From Chryseobacterium sp. Tr-659 (GTDB taxonomy: Bacteria > Bacteroidota > Bacteroidia > Flavobacteriales > Weeksellaceae): a stretch of DNA of 64,000 bases. Where the stretch lies: the NCBI RefSeq assembly GCF_011752975.1, contig NZ_VWWP01000001.1:310001-374000 (forward strand), read 5' to 3'. A program made the translations under genes and the position numbers. A model generated the notes under the pieces. That model was not told the origin of the DNA. It saw nothing but the letters and a program-made list of their open reading frames with translations, and made no database searches. Shown piece by piece: positions 25,804 through 33,163 of this stretch. Within the stretch, counting starts at the first letter, position 1. Each line of letters begins with the position of its first letter.

Positions 25804-26730
25804 TTAAGCTTTTTCAACGATTTCGATTCCGGCTGGATTTATTTTAGAGACGTAAATGAAGTTTTCAATGCCGATTTCATCATAGGCCGATTTCATTAAC
25901 CGGGCGATTTTTTCTGCTGTTTCTCTTTTCTCTGCCAGCATGAAAATGGAGGGCCCTGATCCGGAAATTCCACCTCCCAAAGCTCCAGCTTCCAAACTCT
26001 TTGTTTTGATTTCGTCAAACTTTGGAATCAGAATACTGCGGACAGGCTCAATAATAACGTCGTTAAGGCTTCTTCCAATCAAAGAGAAGTCATTTTGCTG
26101 AATACCTGTAACAAGTCCGGCAATATTTCCCCATTGCTCAACAGCGTTTTTCAGGGTAATATTTTTCTTTAGAATCTGTCTTGCATCCGAAGTTTTCACT
26201 TCAACCTGCGGGTGAACTGCTGCCACGAATAAATCAGGACTATTTAATGGAATGATATCAATCGGATTTGTTGATTTTACTAATGTGATCCCTCCATAAA
26301 TACAAGGAGCTATATTATCTGCATGTCTTACTCCGGAGGCCAATTCTTCACCGAACATAGCAAAATGCACCATTTCTTCTCTTGAAAATATGTTTCCTAA
26401 TAATGCATTGGCTCCAAAGGCGGCTCCGGCGGCACTTGCCGCGCTGGAGCCGAGCCCGCTGCCCGGTTTTATATGCTTATGGATAATCACTTCAAATCCT
26501 TTATTTGAGCCTAAATATTCCTGGATTTTTAGCAGTACGATGCCTGCAACATTCTTAGAAGGCTCTTCGGGAAGACCGAACGAATCTTTATGTTTTATAA
26601 TAATTTCCGGAGTATCCAGCAGTTTAAACTCCATCTCATCATAGGGTTTGTGTACTGCCATTCCCAGAATGTCAAATCCACAGACCAGGTTGGCTACAGT
26701 AGCCGGTACTCTTAATCGTATTCTTTTCAT
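25804..26730 (-). CDS. thrB: Homoserine kinase
   Basis: GHMP-family kinase making O-phosphohomoserine. 308 residues. The ATP motif PGSGLGSSAASAAGAAFGAN lies at about 91-110; the C-terminal GGGISGSGPSIFML is the second GHMP glycine motif. It starts 11 bases after thrA. Short spacing to both neighbours marks one operon. Confidence 0.95.
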   Translation of the reverse strand: MKRIRLRVPATVANLVCGFDILGMAVHKPYDEMEFKLLDTPEIIIKHKDSFGLPEEPSKNVAGIVLLKIQEYLGSNKGFEVIIHKHIKPGSGLGSSAASAAGAAFGANALLGNIFSREEMVHFAMFGEELASGVRHADNIAPCIYGGITLVKSTNPIDIIPLNSPDLFVAAVHPQVEVKTSDARQILKKNITLKNAVEQWGNIAGLVTGIQQNDFSLIGRSLNDVIIEPVRSILIPKFDEIKTKSLEAGALGGGISGSGPSIFMLAEKRETAEKIARLMKSAYDEIGIENFIYVSKINPAGIEIVEKA

Positions 26731-26741
26731 ATTTTTATGTT

Positions 26742-29186
26742 TTAAATGGAACGGATAATATCTGCAAAAACACCACTTGCCGTTACTTCCGCACCGGCAC
26801 CTGCTCCTTTTACAACCAACGGCTGCTCTGAATATCTCAGGGTTTTAAAAATGACAATATTATCTTTACCATAAAGATGGAACAGATCGCTTTCCGGAGC
26901 AATGTGCTGTAAACCTACTTTTGCTTTTCCGTCTTTGAATTCTGCTGTGTATTTTAATATTTTGCCTTCATTTTTAGCTATTTTCAATAAATTTTTAAAA
27001 TGATCTTCATATTCTGTAAGCTTTTCATAGAAGTCATTTACGCTTCCTTTCATACATTCTTCAGGAAGAAAGCCCAGGTTTTCAATTTCGTCAAACTGTA
27101 ATGAATATCCCGATTCTCTGGCAAGGATTAAAATTTTTCTTGCCACATCAGTTCCTGATAAATCAAGTCTGGGATCAGGTTCAGTATAACCTTCCTGCTG
27201 AGCTTGAGCTACAACTTCAGAAAAAGTTCGGCTGCCGTCATAGTGATTAAAAACAAAGTTTAATGTTCCACTCAATACCGCCTGGATTGAAACAATTTTA
27301 TCACCGCTTTTAATCAGATCATTAATTGTTCCTATTACCGGAAGCCCTGCACCTACATTGGTTTCAAAATAAAAACTGCAGTTGTGGTTTCTTGCCGTAT
27401 TTTTCAGAAGTTTATAGGTTTCAAAATCTGAGGATGCTGCAATTTTATTACAAGCAACAATATCAATGCTTCTTTTTAATAAGCTTTCATAAACTACTGG
27501 TACTTCGGGGCTTGCTGTTACGTCAACGAAAATAGAGTTTCTGAGGTTCTGGCGGATAATCTCTTCTGCAAATTCTTTCACAGATGCTTTTTCTCCTTGT
27601 CTTTCCCAGGATAAATAATCCTCATATGGAATTCCTTTATCAGAAAACATCATATGGCGGCTGTTAGAAATTCCTGCAATTCTCAGATTGATTAGAAAAT
27701 TTTCTCTTAAATAAGCATTCTGATCATAAATTTGCTGAATTAGCTTAGAACCTACATTTCCCGTTCCACAAATATAGAGATGGATTTGTTTGATCTCAGA
27801 TTCAAAAAACTCCTCATGAAGTATATTCACTGCTTTTTTACTATCCTTTTCAGAGATCACAATACTGATATTTCTTTCTGACGAGCCTTGTGCAATAGCT
27901 CTGATATTGATTCCGTTATTTCCCAGACATCCGAACATTTTCGCGCTCACTCCACTTCTGCTTTTCATACTTTCACCAACCAAAGCGATAATGGAAAGTC
28001 CGGTCTCTATTTTTACGGCAAATACTCTTTTTAAATCAATATCATCTGCAAAAGAAGAATTGATCGCCTTTTCAGCAGATGAGGCATCTTTTTCATTAAT
28101 AGCTACAGTAATAGAATGCTCTGATGAACCTTGGGTGATGAGAATTATATTTATTTTTTCATGACTTAAACATTGAAATAATTTTGCTGAAATACCGGGG
28201 ATTCCAATCATTCCGCTGCCTTCCAGAGTAAGCAGAGCAATATTGTTCATATTTGAAATTCCTACAACAATCTGTTTTTCCTCTAAAGGTTTAATATTAT
28301 GAGAGACCAAAGTTCCAGGTGCATCTGGGGCAAACGTATTTTTAATAATAAGATCAATATTTTTTATCATAACCGGCTGAATGGAAGGTGGGTAAAGCAC
28401 TTTTGCTCCAAAATGAGAGAGTTCCATTGCTTCGTGATAGGATATTTCCGGAATCGGCTTGGCATTGGAAGCCAGGCGTGGGTCTGCAGTCATCATCCCG
28501 CTTACATCTGTCCAGATTTGAAGTTCTTCAGCCTGGATAGCTGCAGCAATAATGGAAGCTGTATAATCCGAACCGCCTCTTCCTAATGTTGTGGCATTGT
28601 TCTTTTCATCACTGGCAATAAATCCTGGGGCGATGACGATCTGGTTCTGATGCTCACTAATGAATTTTTTTATATTATTTTCAGTGCTGTTAAAGTCTAC
28701 TTTTGCCTGGGTAAAATTGCTGTCAGTTTTGATCAGATTGGTAGAATCCATCCAAAGACAATCCAATCCCTGATGCTGAAGCCTGGCTGATATTATTTTT
28801 GAGGACAAAAATTCTCCATAGGAAGCAATTTTATCTTTGGTTTTGTCAGTAAGTTCACCAAGAGCGGAAATTCCATTATAAATGTCTTCCAGGTCATTGC
28901 AGTGTTTTTTTACAAAGCTTAGCCATGCGCTTTGATCCAGGATCGGGATGAGTTCTTTTACGAGACTGATATGTTTCTCTTCAAGGTTCTGAAGAATCTG
29001 AATATAATTATCATTTTTTACAGAAGCATGTTCGGCTCCTTTGATCAGTTGATCTGTAACACCATGAAGAGCTGATACAACGACAACCACTTTATTTTTT
29101 AAAGATTCTTTTTTTATAATATTTTCTACCAGCAGTATATTTTTGGAATGGGCGACTGATGTTCCGCCGAATTTTAAAATTTTCAT
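26742..29186 (-). CDS. thrA: Bifunctional aspartokinase I / homoserine dehydrogenase I
   Basis: 814 residues. The N-terminal aspartokinase (about 1-290) begins MKILKFGGTSVAH and has TLGRGGSDYTA. Two ACT domains (about 300-455) should bind threonine as feedback inhibitor. The C-terminal homoserine dehydrogenase (about 460-814) starts with the NAD(P) motif LYICGTGNVGSKLI and contains VLSGTLNFVFN and YTEPDPRLDLSGTDVARK. The ATG at 29186 was chosen over an adjoining TTG. A leader peptide ORF with a Thr/Ile run lies 93 bases upstream. Confidence 0.96.
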   Translation of the reverse strand: MKILKFGGTSVAHSKNILLVENIIKKESLKNKVVVVVSALHGVTDQLIKGAEHASVKNDNYIQILQNLEEKHISLVKELIPILDQSAWLSFVKKHCNDLEDIYNGISALGELTDKTKDKIASYGEFLSSKIISARLQHQGLDCLWMDSTNLIKTDSNFTQAKVDFNSTENNIKKFISEHQNQIVIAPGFIASDEKNNATTLGRGGSDYTASIIAAAIQAEELQIWTDVSGMMTADPRLASNAKPIPEISYHEAMELSHFGAKVLYPPSIQPVMIKNIDLIIKNTFAPDAPGTLVSHNIKPLEEKQIVVGISNMNNIALLTLEGSGMIGIPGISAKLFQCLSHEKINIILITQGSSEHSITVAINEKDASSAEKAINSSFADDIDLKRVFAVKIETGLSIIALVGESMKSRSGVSAKMFGCLGNNGINIRAIAQGSSERNISIVISEKDSKKAVNILHEEFFESEIKQIHLYICGTGNVGSKLIQQIYDQNAYLRENFLINLRIAGISNSRHMMFSDKGIPYEDYLSWERQGEKASVKEFAEEIIRQNLRNSIFVDVTASPEVPVVYESLLKRSIDIVACNKIAASSDFETYKLLKNTARNHNCSFYFETNVGAGLPVIGTINDLIKSGDKIVSIQAVLSGTLNFVFNHYDGSRTFSEVVAQAQQEGYTEPDPRLDLSGTDVARKILILARESGYSLQFDEIENLGFLPEECMKGSVNDFYEKLTEYEDHFKNLLKIAKNEGKILKYTAEFKDGKAKVGLQHIAPESDLFHLYGKDNIVIFKTLRYSEQPLVVKGAGAGAEVTASGVFADIIRSI

Positions 29187-29224
29187 CAATTATTTTTTTG
29201 AATTGGAATAAAACGAAATGTGTG

Positions 29225-29290
29225 ACTCTTTGGAAAAAGAGTACAGGGTACCGAAAATAATATGTGAAAATTTACCCCGTTATGGGGTAA
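29225..29290 (-). promoter_or_regulatory. Attenuator-like RNA structures of the thr operon
   Basis: Between the leader peptide and thrA the minus strand holds three elements. TTACCCC (the leader's last codons) can pair with GGGGTAA (29272-29290), with AAATTTTC beyond. That GGGGTA arm can instead pair with a TACCCTG segment near 29246-29252. A third stem, ACTCTTT/AAAGAGT, lies at 29225-29242. Mutually exclusive pairing is what attenuation needs, but no perfect T run follows any stem, so control could also be at translation. Confidence 0.5.
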
Positions 29291-29381
29291 TTGTTGTAGT
29301 TGTAATTGTAGAAACAGAAGATAGCCCTGAAATAGGCGATTTCAGGTCAGAAATATCTGATATGTTTCTTAATAAATTCAT
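29280..29381 (-). CDS. thrL: Threonine operon leader peptide
   Basis: 33 codons from ATG 29381. The last twelve residues are SVSTITTTTITP: six of nine consecutive codons in this part are Thr, with Ile mixed in. This is the hallmark of thr operon leaders (E. coli ThrL has a similar Thr/Ile run). The stop codon lies inside a stem-loop, and a CCTGAAAT/ATTTCAGG hairpin (29326-29346) lies within the coding part. Threonine or isoleucine shortage should stall a ribosome here and change the downstream RNA fold. thrA follows 93 bases later. The symbol is by analogy. Confidence 0.75.
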   Translation of the reverse strand: MNLLRNISDISDLKSPISGLSSVSTITTTTITP

Positions 29382-29391
29382 TATTACATGA

Positions 29392-29422
29392 CAAATGTAC
29401 AAATTATTTTGAAAGAGCCAAA
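29392..29422 (-). promoter_or_regulatory. Promoter of the thr operon
   Basis: On the minus strand TTTG (29419-29422), 19 bases, then TACATTTG (29392-29399): both boxes match the Bacteroidota consensus. The leader ATG is 10 bases beyond, so the RNA 5' end is very short. Confidence 0.75.
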
Positions 29423-29475
29423 TGTTGATATTATAAATTTTATTTCCTTTTTTGGAGAAATAATTGCTCAAATTC

Positions 29476-29506
29476 TTGGTGTAACTAATTTAAAATGCTA
29501 CATTTA
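29476..29506 (+). promoter_or_regulatory. Promoter of the GG-leader peptide array
   Basis: TTGG (29476-29479), then TACATTTA (29499-29506), one mismatch from TAnnTTTG; 20 bases lie between TTG and TA. It places the start of RNA just before the ATG at 29533 and argues against a start at 29506. Confidence 0.5.
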
Positions 29507-29532
29507 TGAACTTAACCATAATGAAATACAAC

Positions 29533-29733
29533 ATGAGAAATTTAAAAAGAGTAAAAAGACATCATCTAAAGTTAACCCATGGAGGCAGGGATATCAGTGA
29601 TTGCTTTGAGTATTGCCCTGCCGGCCCTTATGGCCCTGACCAGCCAAAATCTTGTGCAGATTTTCATGCTTTACCGGAATGCTGTAAAGGCAGAGTTTTG
29701 GTGAGCTATGAGTGTTTTGATCCGCATCTGTAA
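29533..29733 (+). CDS. GG-leader peptide 1, six-cysteine core
   Basis: 66 residues. Leader MRNLKRVKRHHLKLTHGG ends in Gly-Gly at 17-18, the usual cut site for C39-type exporters. The 48-residue core holds cysteines at 24, 28, 41, 50, 51 and 61, with CPAGPYGP and CADFHALPECC. The C41-to-C61 part aligns without gaps with peptides 3 and 4 (C...L...CK...V...C). ATG 29533 was chosen because it gives the same leader length as its three neighbours; longer starts at 29506 or 29521 exist. Labels such as 'bacteriocin-like protein' are used for similar Chryseobacterium peptides; activity is not known. Confidence 0.7.
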   Translation: MRNLKRVKRHHLKLTHGGRDISDCFEYCPAGPYGPDQPKSCADFHALPECCKGRVLVSYECFDPHL

Positions 29734-29792
29734 ATAAAAAAGATGTTATATCAAGTATTTTTTATATCTAATCTATAAAAATTAAAATAGTT

Positions 29793-29969
29793 ATGAAAAC
29801 AATTAAAAAATTATCAAGAGAAGAAAAGAAAAGTATCAATGGAGGATTCACAGATATTCAGATTGAGGCCTGTGGAGGTGGACAGTTTGTATGCTTCCTT
29901 GGAGGTGGAAGATGGGGCTGCTGGAGGAAACCTGGAGGAACCGGAACTTGTTATGCGCCAATGCTATAA
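29793..29969 (+). CDS. GG-leader peptide 2, glycine-rich four-cysteine core
   Basis: 58 residues. Leader MKTIKKLSREEKKSINGG ends in Gly-Gly at 17-18. The 40-residue core is rich in Gly (ACGGGQF, FLGGGRWGCW, KPGGTGTC) with cysteines at 27, 34, 43 and 53 and two tryptophans. The core is unlike its neighbours, but the leader is clearly of the same kind (K-K-L-S-R-E-E). It lies 59 bases after peptide 1. Glycine-rich cores with spaced cysteines are common in microcin-like products, but this is only a resemblance. Confidence 0.7.
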   Translation: MKTIKKLSREEKKSINGGFTDIQIEACGGGQFVCFLGGGRWGCWRKPGGTGTCYAPML

Positions 29970-30010
29970 ATAAGACATATTTAAAAATCTTAACGAAGAT
30001 TAAAATAACT

Positions 30011-30214
30011 ATGAAAAATTTAAAGAAACTAAACCGAAAAGAACTTCAAACATTACAGGGAGCCGGCCCATCAAACTGTGCAGGGTGTCCTCAGCATACT
30101 ACCTATGGAAACGGACCTGGTGATGCCCCTTGTGAGGCATATCAAATGCTTCCTATGCGTTGTAAAATGTGTGTTATTGTTGACATGTCGTGCATGGATG
30201 GAGGAGTATCCTAA
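30011..30214 (+). CDS. GA-leader peptide 3, six-cysteine core
   Basis: 67 residues. Leader MKNLKKLNRKELQTLQGA ends Gly-Ala at 17-18, a known variant of the double-glycine cut site. Core cysteines are at 23, 26, 41, 51, 54 and 61: NCAGCPQH, then PCEAYQMLP, RCKMCVIV and SC. It is closely related to peptide 4, including an identical 12-base stretch TGTGAGGCATAT coding CEAY. ATG 30011 gives the matching leader length; a longer in-frame extension upstream overlaps peptide 2 and has no leader character. Confidence 0.75.
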   Translation: MKNLKKLNRKELQTLQGAGPSNCAGCPQHTTYGNGPGDAPCEAYQMLPMRCKMCVIVDMSCMDGGVS

Positions 30215-30247
30215 AAATAAAATAAGTACCCAAGTATTAAAAGTAAC

Positions 30248-30457
30248 ATGAAAAATATAAAAAAACTGAACCGAAGAGATTTAGAAAAAGTGAAAGGGGC
30301 AGCTACTTACAATTGCGATGGTTGTCCTACTCATCTCGCTTTTGGGCCAGGTTCACCTAGTGACCCTTCGTGTGAGGCATATTGGAGGTTATCAGAAAAT
30401 TGCAGAATGTGCGTTATGGTAAGCGTAGATTGTTTTGTTGCGATCACTCCAGACTGA
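30248..30457 (+). CDS. GA-leader peptide 4, six-cysteine core
   Basis: 69 residues. Leader MKNIKKLNRRDLEKVKGA ends Gly-Ala at 17-18. Core cysteines at 23, 26, 42, 52, 55 and 62 repeat the peptide 3 plan: NCDGCPTH, SCEAYWRL, NCRMCVMV and DC. It is the last gene of the array, 33 bases after peptide 3 and 9 bases before a strong terminator. The CxxCP and CxxC pairs could form disulfides, bind metal, or be sites of modification; the sequence alone does not decide. Confidence 0.75.
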   Translation: MKNIKKLNRRDLEKVKGAATYNCDGCPTHLAFGPGSPSDPSCEAYWRLSENCRMCVMVSVDCFVAITPD

Positions 30458-30466
30458 CCATAGAAT

Positions 30467-30496
30467 AAAAAAGCACTGTGAAAACAGTGCTTTTTT
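30467..30496. terminator. Bidirectional terminator between the peptide array and nadA
   Basis: AAAAAAGCACTGT and ACAGTGCTTTTTT form a stem with a GAAA tetraloop and T runs on both strands. Confidence 0.92.
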
Positions 30497-30497
30497 A

Positions 30498-31517
30498 TTA
30501 TTTTATACTTTTTGAAAGATCAAGCATAGCTTCAATAGGCTTTAATGCTTTTAATCTTAATTCTTCGTCAATAAGAATTTCCGGAAGCTCATATTTCATA
30601 CATAAATAGAGCTTTTCCATAGTATTTCGCTTCATATAAAAACATTCTGAGCAATTGCAGCTTTCGTCAAAAACCAATGCCGGAATTAATTCTTTATGAG
30701 GAGCGCGTTTTTTCATTTCGTGAAGAATTCCTTCTTCTGTTGCAATGATAAATTTCTGACAGTCGTCCTGTTCCACAAAATTCAACAGCGCTGAAGTAGA
30801 ACCAATGAAGTGTGCCAGCTTCAGAACTGCTTCTTCACTTTCAGGGTGTGCAATGAGTTTGGCATCCGGATTGTCTGCCAGCTGTTGTGCGATTCTTTCC
30901 ATTGAAAAGGCCTCGTGTACCACACAGCTTCCATCCCAAAGGATCATATCACGACCGGTTTTCTTAGATAAATATCTTCCTAAGTTTTTATCCGGAGCGA
31001 AGATGATAGGTCTGTCTTTTGGAAGGGCTTCAATTACTGTTTCAGCATTTGAGCTTGTTACAATGATATCACTTTCTGCTTTGGTTTCAGCATTACAGTT
31101 GATATAAGTTGCAATTAAAGCGTTCGGGTGCTGTTCACGCATTTTTCTCAATCCTTCTCCTGAACATCCGTCTGCAAGAGAGCATCCGGCCATGGTATCA
31201 GGAAGAACTACTTTTTTAGTTGGGTTCAGGATCTTGGCGGCTTCCGCCATAAAGTGTACTCCGCAGAATACAATCATGTCAGCATTTGTTTCTTTAGCCT
31301 GTCTTGCCAGCTGTAGAGAATCTCCAAGGAAGTCTGCGATATCCTGGATTTCTCCCGGTTGGTAATAATGGGCAAGAATTACGGCATTCTTTTCCTCTTT
31401 AAGTTTGAGGATGGCTTTCACCAATTCTTCTCCCTGAGGAATAGCTATATCTTTTATATCTAAAAATCCTCTTACGGGAATTGCAGATTTAGCTTTTTCT
31501 AATGTTTCGGTACTCAT
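30498..31517 (-). CDS. nadA: Quinolinate synthase
   Basis: 4Fe-4S enzyme that condenses iminoaspartate with dihydroxyacetone phosphate to quinolinate in NAD synthesis. 339 residues. Cysteine regions typical of NadA are seen: FCGVHFMAEAAKIL, MAGCSLADGCSGEGL and the C-terminal CNCSECFYMK. The N-terminal AHYYQPGEIQDIADFLGDS binds substrate. No nadB or nadC is next to it. gmk lies 104 bases upstream beyond a degenerate repeat. Confidence 0.95.
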   Translation of the reverse strand: MSTETLEKAKSAIPVRGFLDIKDIAIPQGEELVKAILKLKEEKNAVILAHYYQPGEIQDIADFLGDSLQLARQAKETNADMIVFCGVHFMAEAAKILNPTKKVVLPDTMAGCSLADGCSGEGLRKMREQHPNALIATYINCNAETKAESDIIVTSSNAETVIEALPKDRPIIFAPDKNLGRYLSKKTGRDMILWDGSCVVHEAFSMERIAQQLADNPDAKLIAHPESEEAVLKLAHFIGSTSALLNFVEQDDCQKFIIATEEGILHEMKKRAPHKELIPALVFDESCNCSECFYMKRNTMEKLYLCMKYELPEILIDEELRLKALKPIEAMLDLSKSIK

Positions 31518-31546
31518 ATCAACCTCAATTTTTTATTATCAGAAGG

Positions 31547-31620
31547 TAGAGGTTAGAAATTAGAAGTTAGATTTTGAGAGTATTTGATTACTTTCATCTT
31601 CTGGCTTCCGTCTTCCAGCC
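31547..31620. repeat. Degenerate dispersed repeat (GAAG/TTAGA type)
   Basis: Left part AGAAGGTAGAGGTTAG and ATTAGAAGTTAG; right part CTTCTGGCTTCCGTCTTCC then AGCC. Read on the other strand, the right part begins GGCTGGAAG, as does the repeat at 41393. It fills the nadA-gmk gap. Confidence 0.4.
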
Positions 31621-31621
31621 A

Positions 31622-32185
31622 TTAATTACTGATAAAACTTTTTATTAAACTTTCTATTTCTTTTTTAGCAGCATCAAGATCGGAATTGATCACGATCCTG
31701 TCAAACTCGTCAGCATAGGACATTTCCTCTTCAGCCTTTGCCACACGGGTTTTTATGGTTTCTGCATCATCTGTGTTTCTGGAAATCAATCTTCGTTCCA
31801 ATTCTTCAATGGAAGGCGGTTCTATAAAAATAGACAATGCTTTTTCTCCAAAATATTTTTTTAAAGAAATACCTCCTTTTACATCCACATCAAAAATAAC
31901 AACTTTTCCCTGATTCCAGATCTTTTCTACTTCAGATTTTAAAGTACCGTAATATTTGTCAGTATAAACTTCTTCATATTCTACGAAAGCATTTTCAGAA
32001 ATTTTCTGTCTGAATTCATCCGGAGTTAAGAAATGATAATCCACTGCATGAACTTCAGTTCCTCTCGGCTGTCTTGTTGTGCATGAAATTGAAAATTCAA
32101 GCTCCGGGAATGTTTCCAGCGAATGCCTTACCAATGTAGTTTTTCCGCTCCCTGATGGTGCTGAAAATATAATTACTTTATCCAT
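31622..32185 (-). CDS. gmk: Guanylate kinase
   Basis: Phosphorylates GMP to GDP. 187 residues from ATG 32185. The P-loop APSGSGKTTLVRHS is at about residues 8-21; the GMP-binding RQPRGTEVHAVDYHFLT and EVYTDKYYGT and the lid-region ERRLISRNTDD follow. A GTG 36 bases upstream would add 12 residues without family support. It lies in a run with yicC upstream, probably one transcript; that pairing is common in bacteria. Confidence 0.95.
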   Translation of the reverse strand: MDKVIIFSAPSGSGKTTLVRHSLETFPELEFSISCTTRQPRGTEVHAVDYHFLTPDEFRQKISENAFVEYEEVYTDKYYGTLKSEVEKIWNQGKVVIFDVDVKGGISLKKYFGEKALSIFIEPPSIEELERRLISRNTDDAETIKTRVAKAEEEMSYADEFDRIVINSDLDAAKKEIESLIKSFISN

Positions 32186-32262
32186 GTTTTTGGGTTTCGA
32201 GTTTTGGGTTCCGGTGTTCACTTTTCATCAGAAATGAAAACCTGGCATCTTGTAACCCTTAA

Positions 32263-33120
32263 CTACAATACGTTTAACGTTTGTTCTTTAATTTTCTCCA
32301 GATCATCCTTCATCATTACTACCAGTTTCTGGATTTCTGCATGATTGGCTTTAGAACCTAATGTATTGATCTCCCTCCCGATTTCCTGAGAAATGAATCC
32401 CAGTTTTTTTCCATTGAAAGATTCATTATCCATAACCTCTTTATAATATTTAAGGTGCTGGGTAAGTCTTACTTTTTCTTCAGAGATATCAAGCTTTTCC
32501 GTAAAGTAAGCCATCTCCTGATAGAATCGGGTTTCGTCTACATTTTCAAATTCTTTCAGGGACTTTTGATAACGTTCTTTAACGCTGACAATTCTTTCCT
32601 CTTCGAAAGGAATAACCTCAGCAAGATATTTATCAATATTCTGAATATTTCTGTTCAGTTCTTCATGCAAAATACTGCCTTCAGTTTTTCTGAACTCCTC
32701 GAATCTATCCACTGCTGCATTAACGATTTTCGCCAATGCCTCCCATTCACCTTCTGTAAGTTCATCAGGTCTTGAAGTGATTGCATCGGGAAGTCTTACT
32801 GCCATCTTTAGATATTCAAAATCGGGACCGTCCGCAGCTATATTCTTAAGCTCCTTGATATAAGAATCAATTAAATTTTTATTGATTTTCACATCATTAG
32901 ATTCTTCAAGATTCTCTAAATTGACGTAGCAGTCTACTTTTCCACGGATAATTCTATCATTGAGAATTTTTCTGATTTCAAATTCTTTTTCTTTATAACG
33001 CAAAGGAATTTTGATATTTAAATCAAAGCTCTTGCTGTTCAATGATTTAATATCTATTGTTATTTTTTTTCCTTCAAAAACATCTTCGGCTCTACCGAAG
33101 CCAGTCATTGATAAAATCAT
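32263..33120 (-). CDS. yicC: YicC/YloC-family endoribonuclease
   Basis: 285 residues. The N-terminus ILSMTGFGRAE and the C-terminal IGREINTLGSKANHAEIQ..VV.MKDDLEKIKEQ are the two most conserved blocks of the YicC family, whose E. coli member cleaves RNA. A TATCTTTG box lies 17 bases upstream. It is divergent from miaA, sharing a 43-base intergenic space, and precedes gmk. Confidence 0.92.
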   Translation of the reverse strand: MILSMTGFGRAEDVFEGKKITIDIKSLNSKSFDLNIKIPLRYKEKEFEIRKILNDRIIRGKVDCYVNLENLEESNDVKINKNLIDSYIKELKNIAADGPDFEYLKMAVRLPDAITSRPDELTEGEWEALAKIVNAAVDRFEEFRKTEGSILHEELNRNIQNIDKYLAEVIPFEEERIVSVKERYQKSLKEFENVDETRFYQEMAYFTEKLDISEEKVRLTQHLKYYKEVMDNESFNGKKLGFISQEIGREINTLGSKANHAEIQKLVVMMKDDLEKIKEQTLNVL

Positions 33121-33137
33121 AGTTTTTTATTGTTCTA

Positions 33138-33145
33138 CAAAGATA
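33138..33145 (-). promoter_or_regulatory. -7 promoter box of yicC-gmk
   Basis: Minus strand TATCTTTG, a full TAnnTTTG match, 17 bases before the yicC ATG. Confidence 0.55.
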
Positions 33146-33163
33146 AACATTTAAATTAGCAAT

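Noticed and set aside
29225..29242. Simple intrinsic terminator just before thrA
   Set aside because: The ACTCTTT/AAAGAGT stem is followed by CACACATTTCG rather than a T run, so it is reported only as part of the attenuator-like region.
29388..29600. 70-codon plus-strand frame overlapping the first GG-leader peptide
   Set aside because: It starts inside the divergent promoter region, ends within peptide 1 in another frame, and has no leader or domain.
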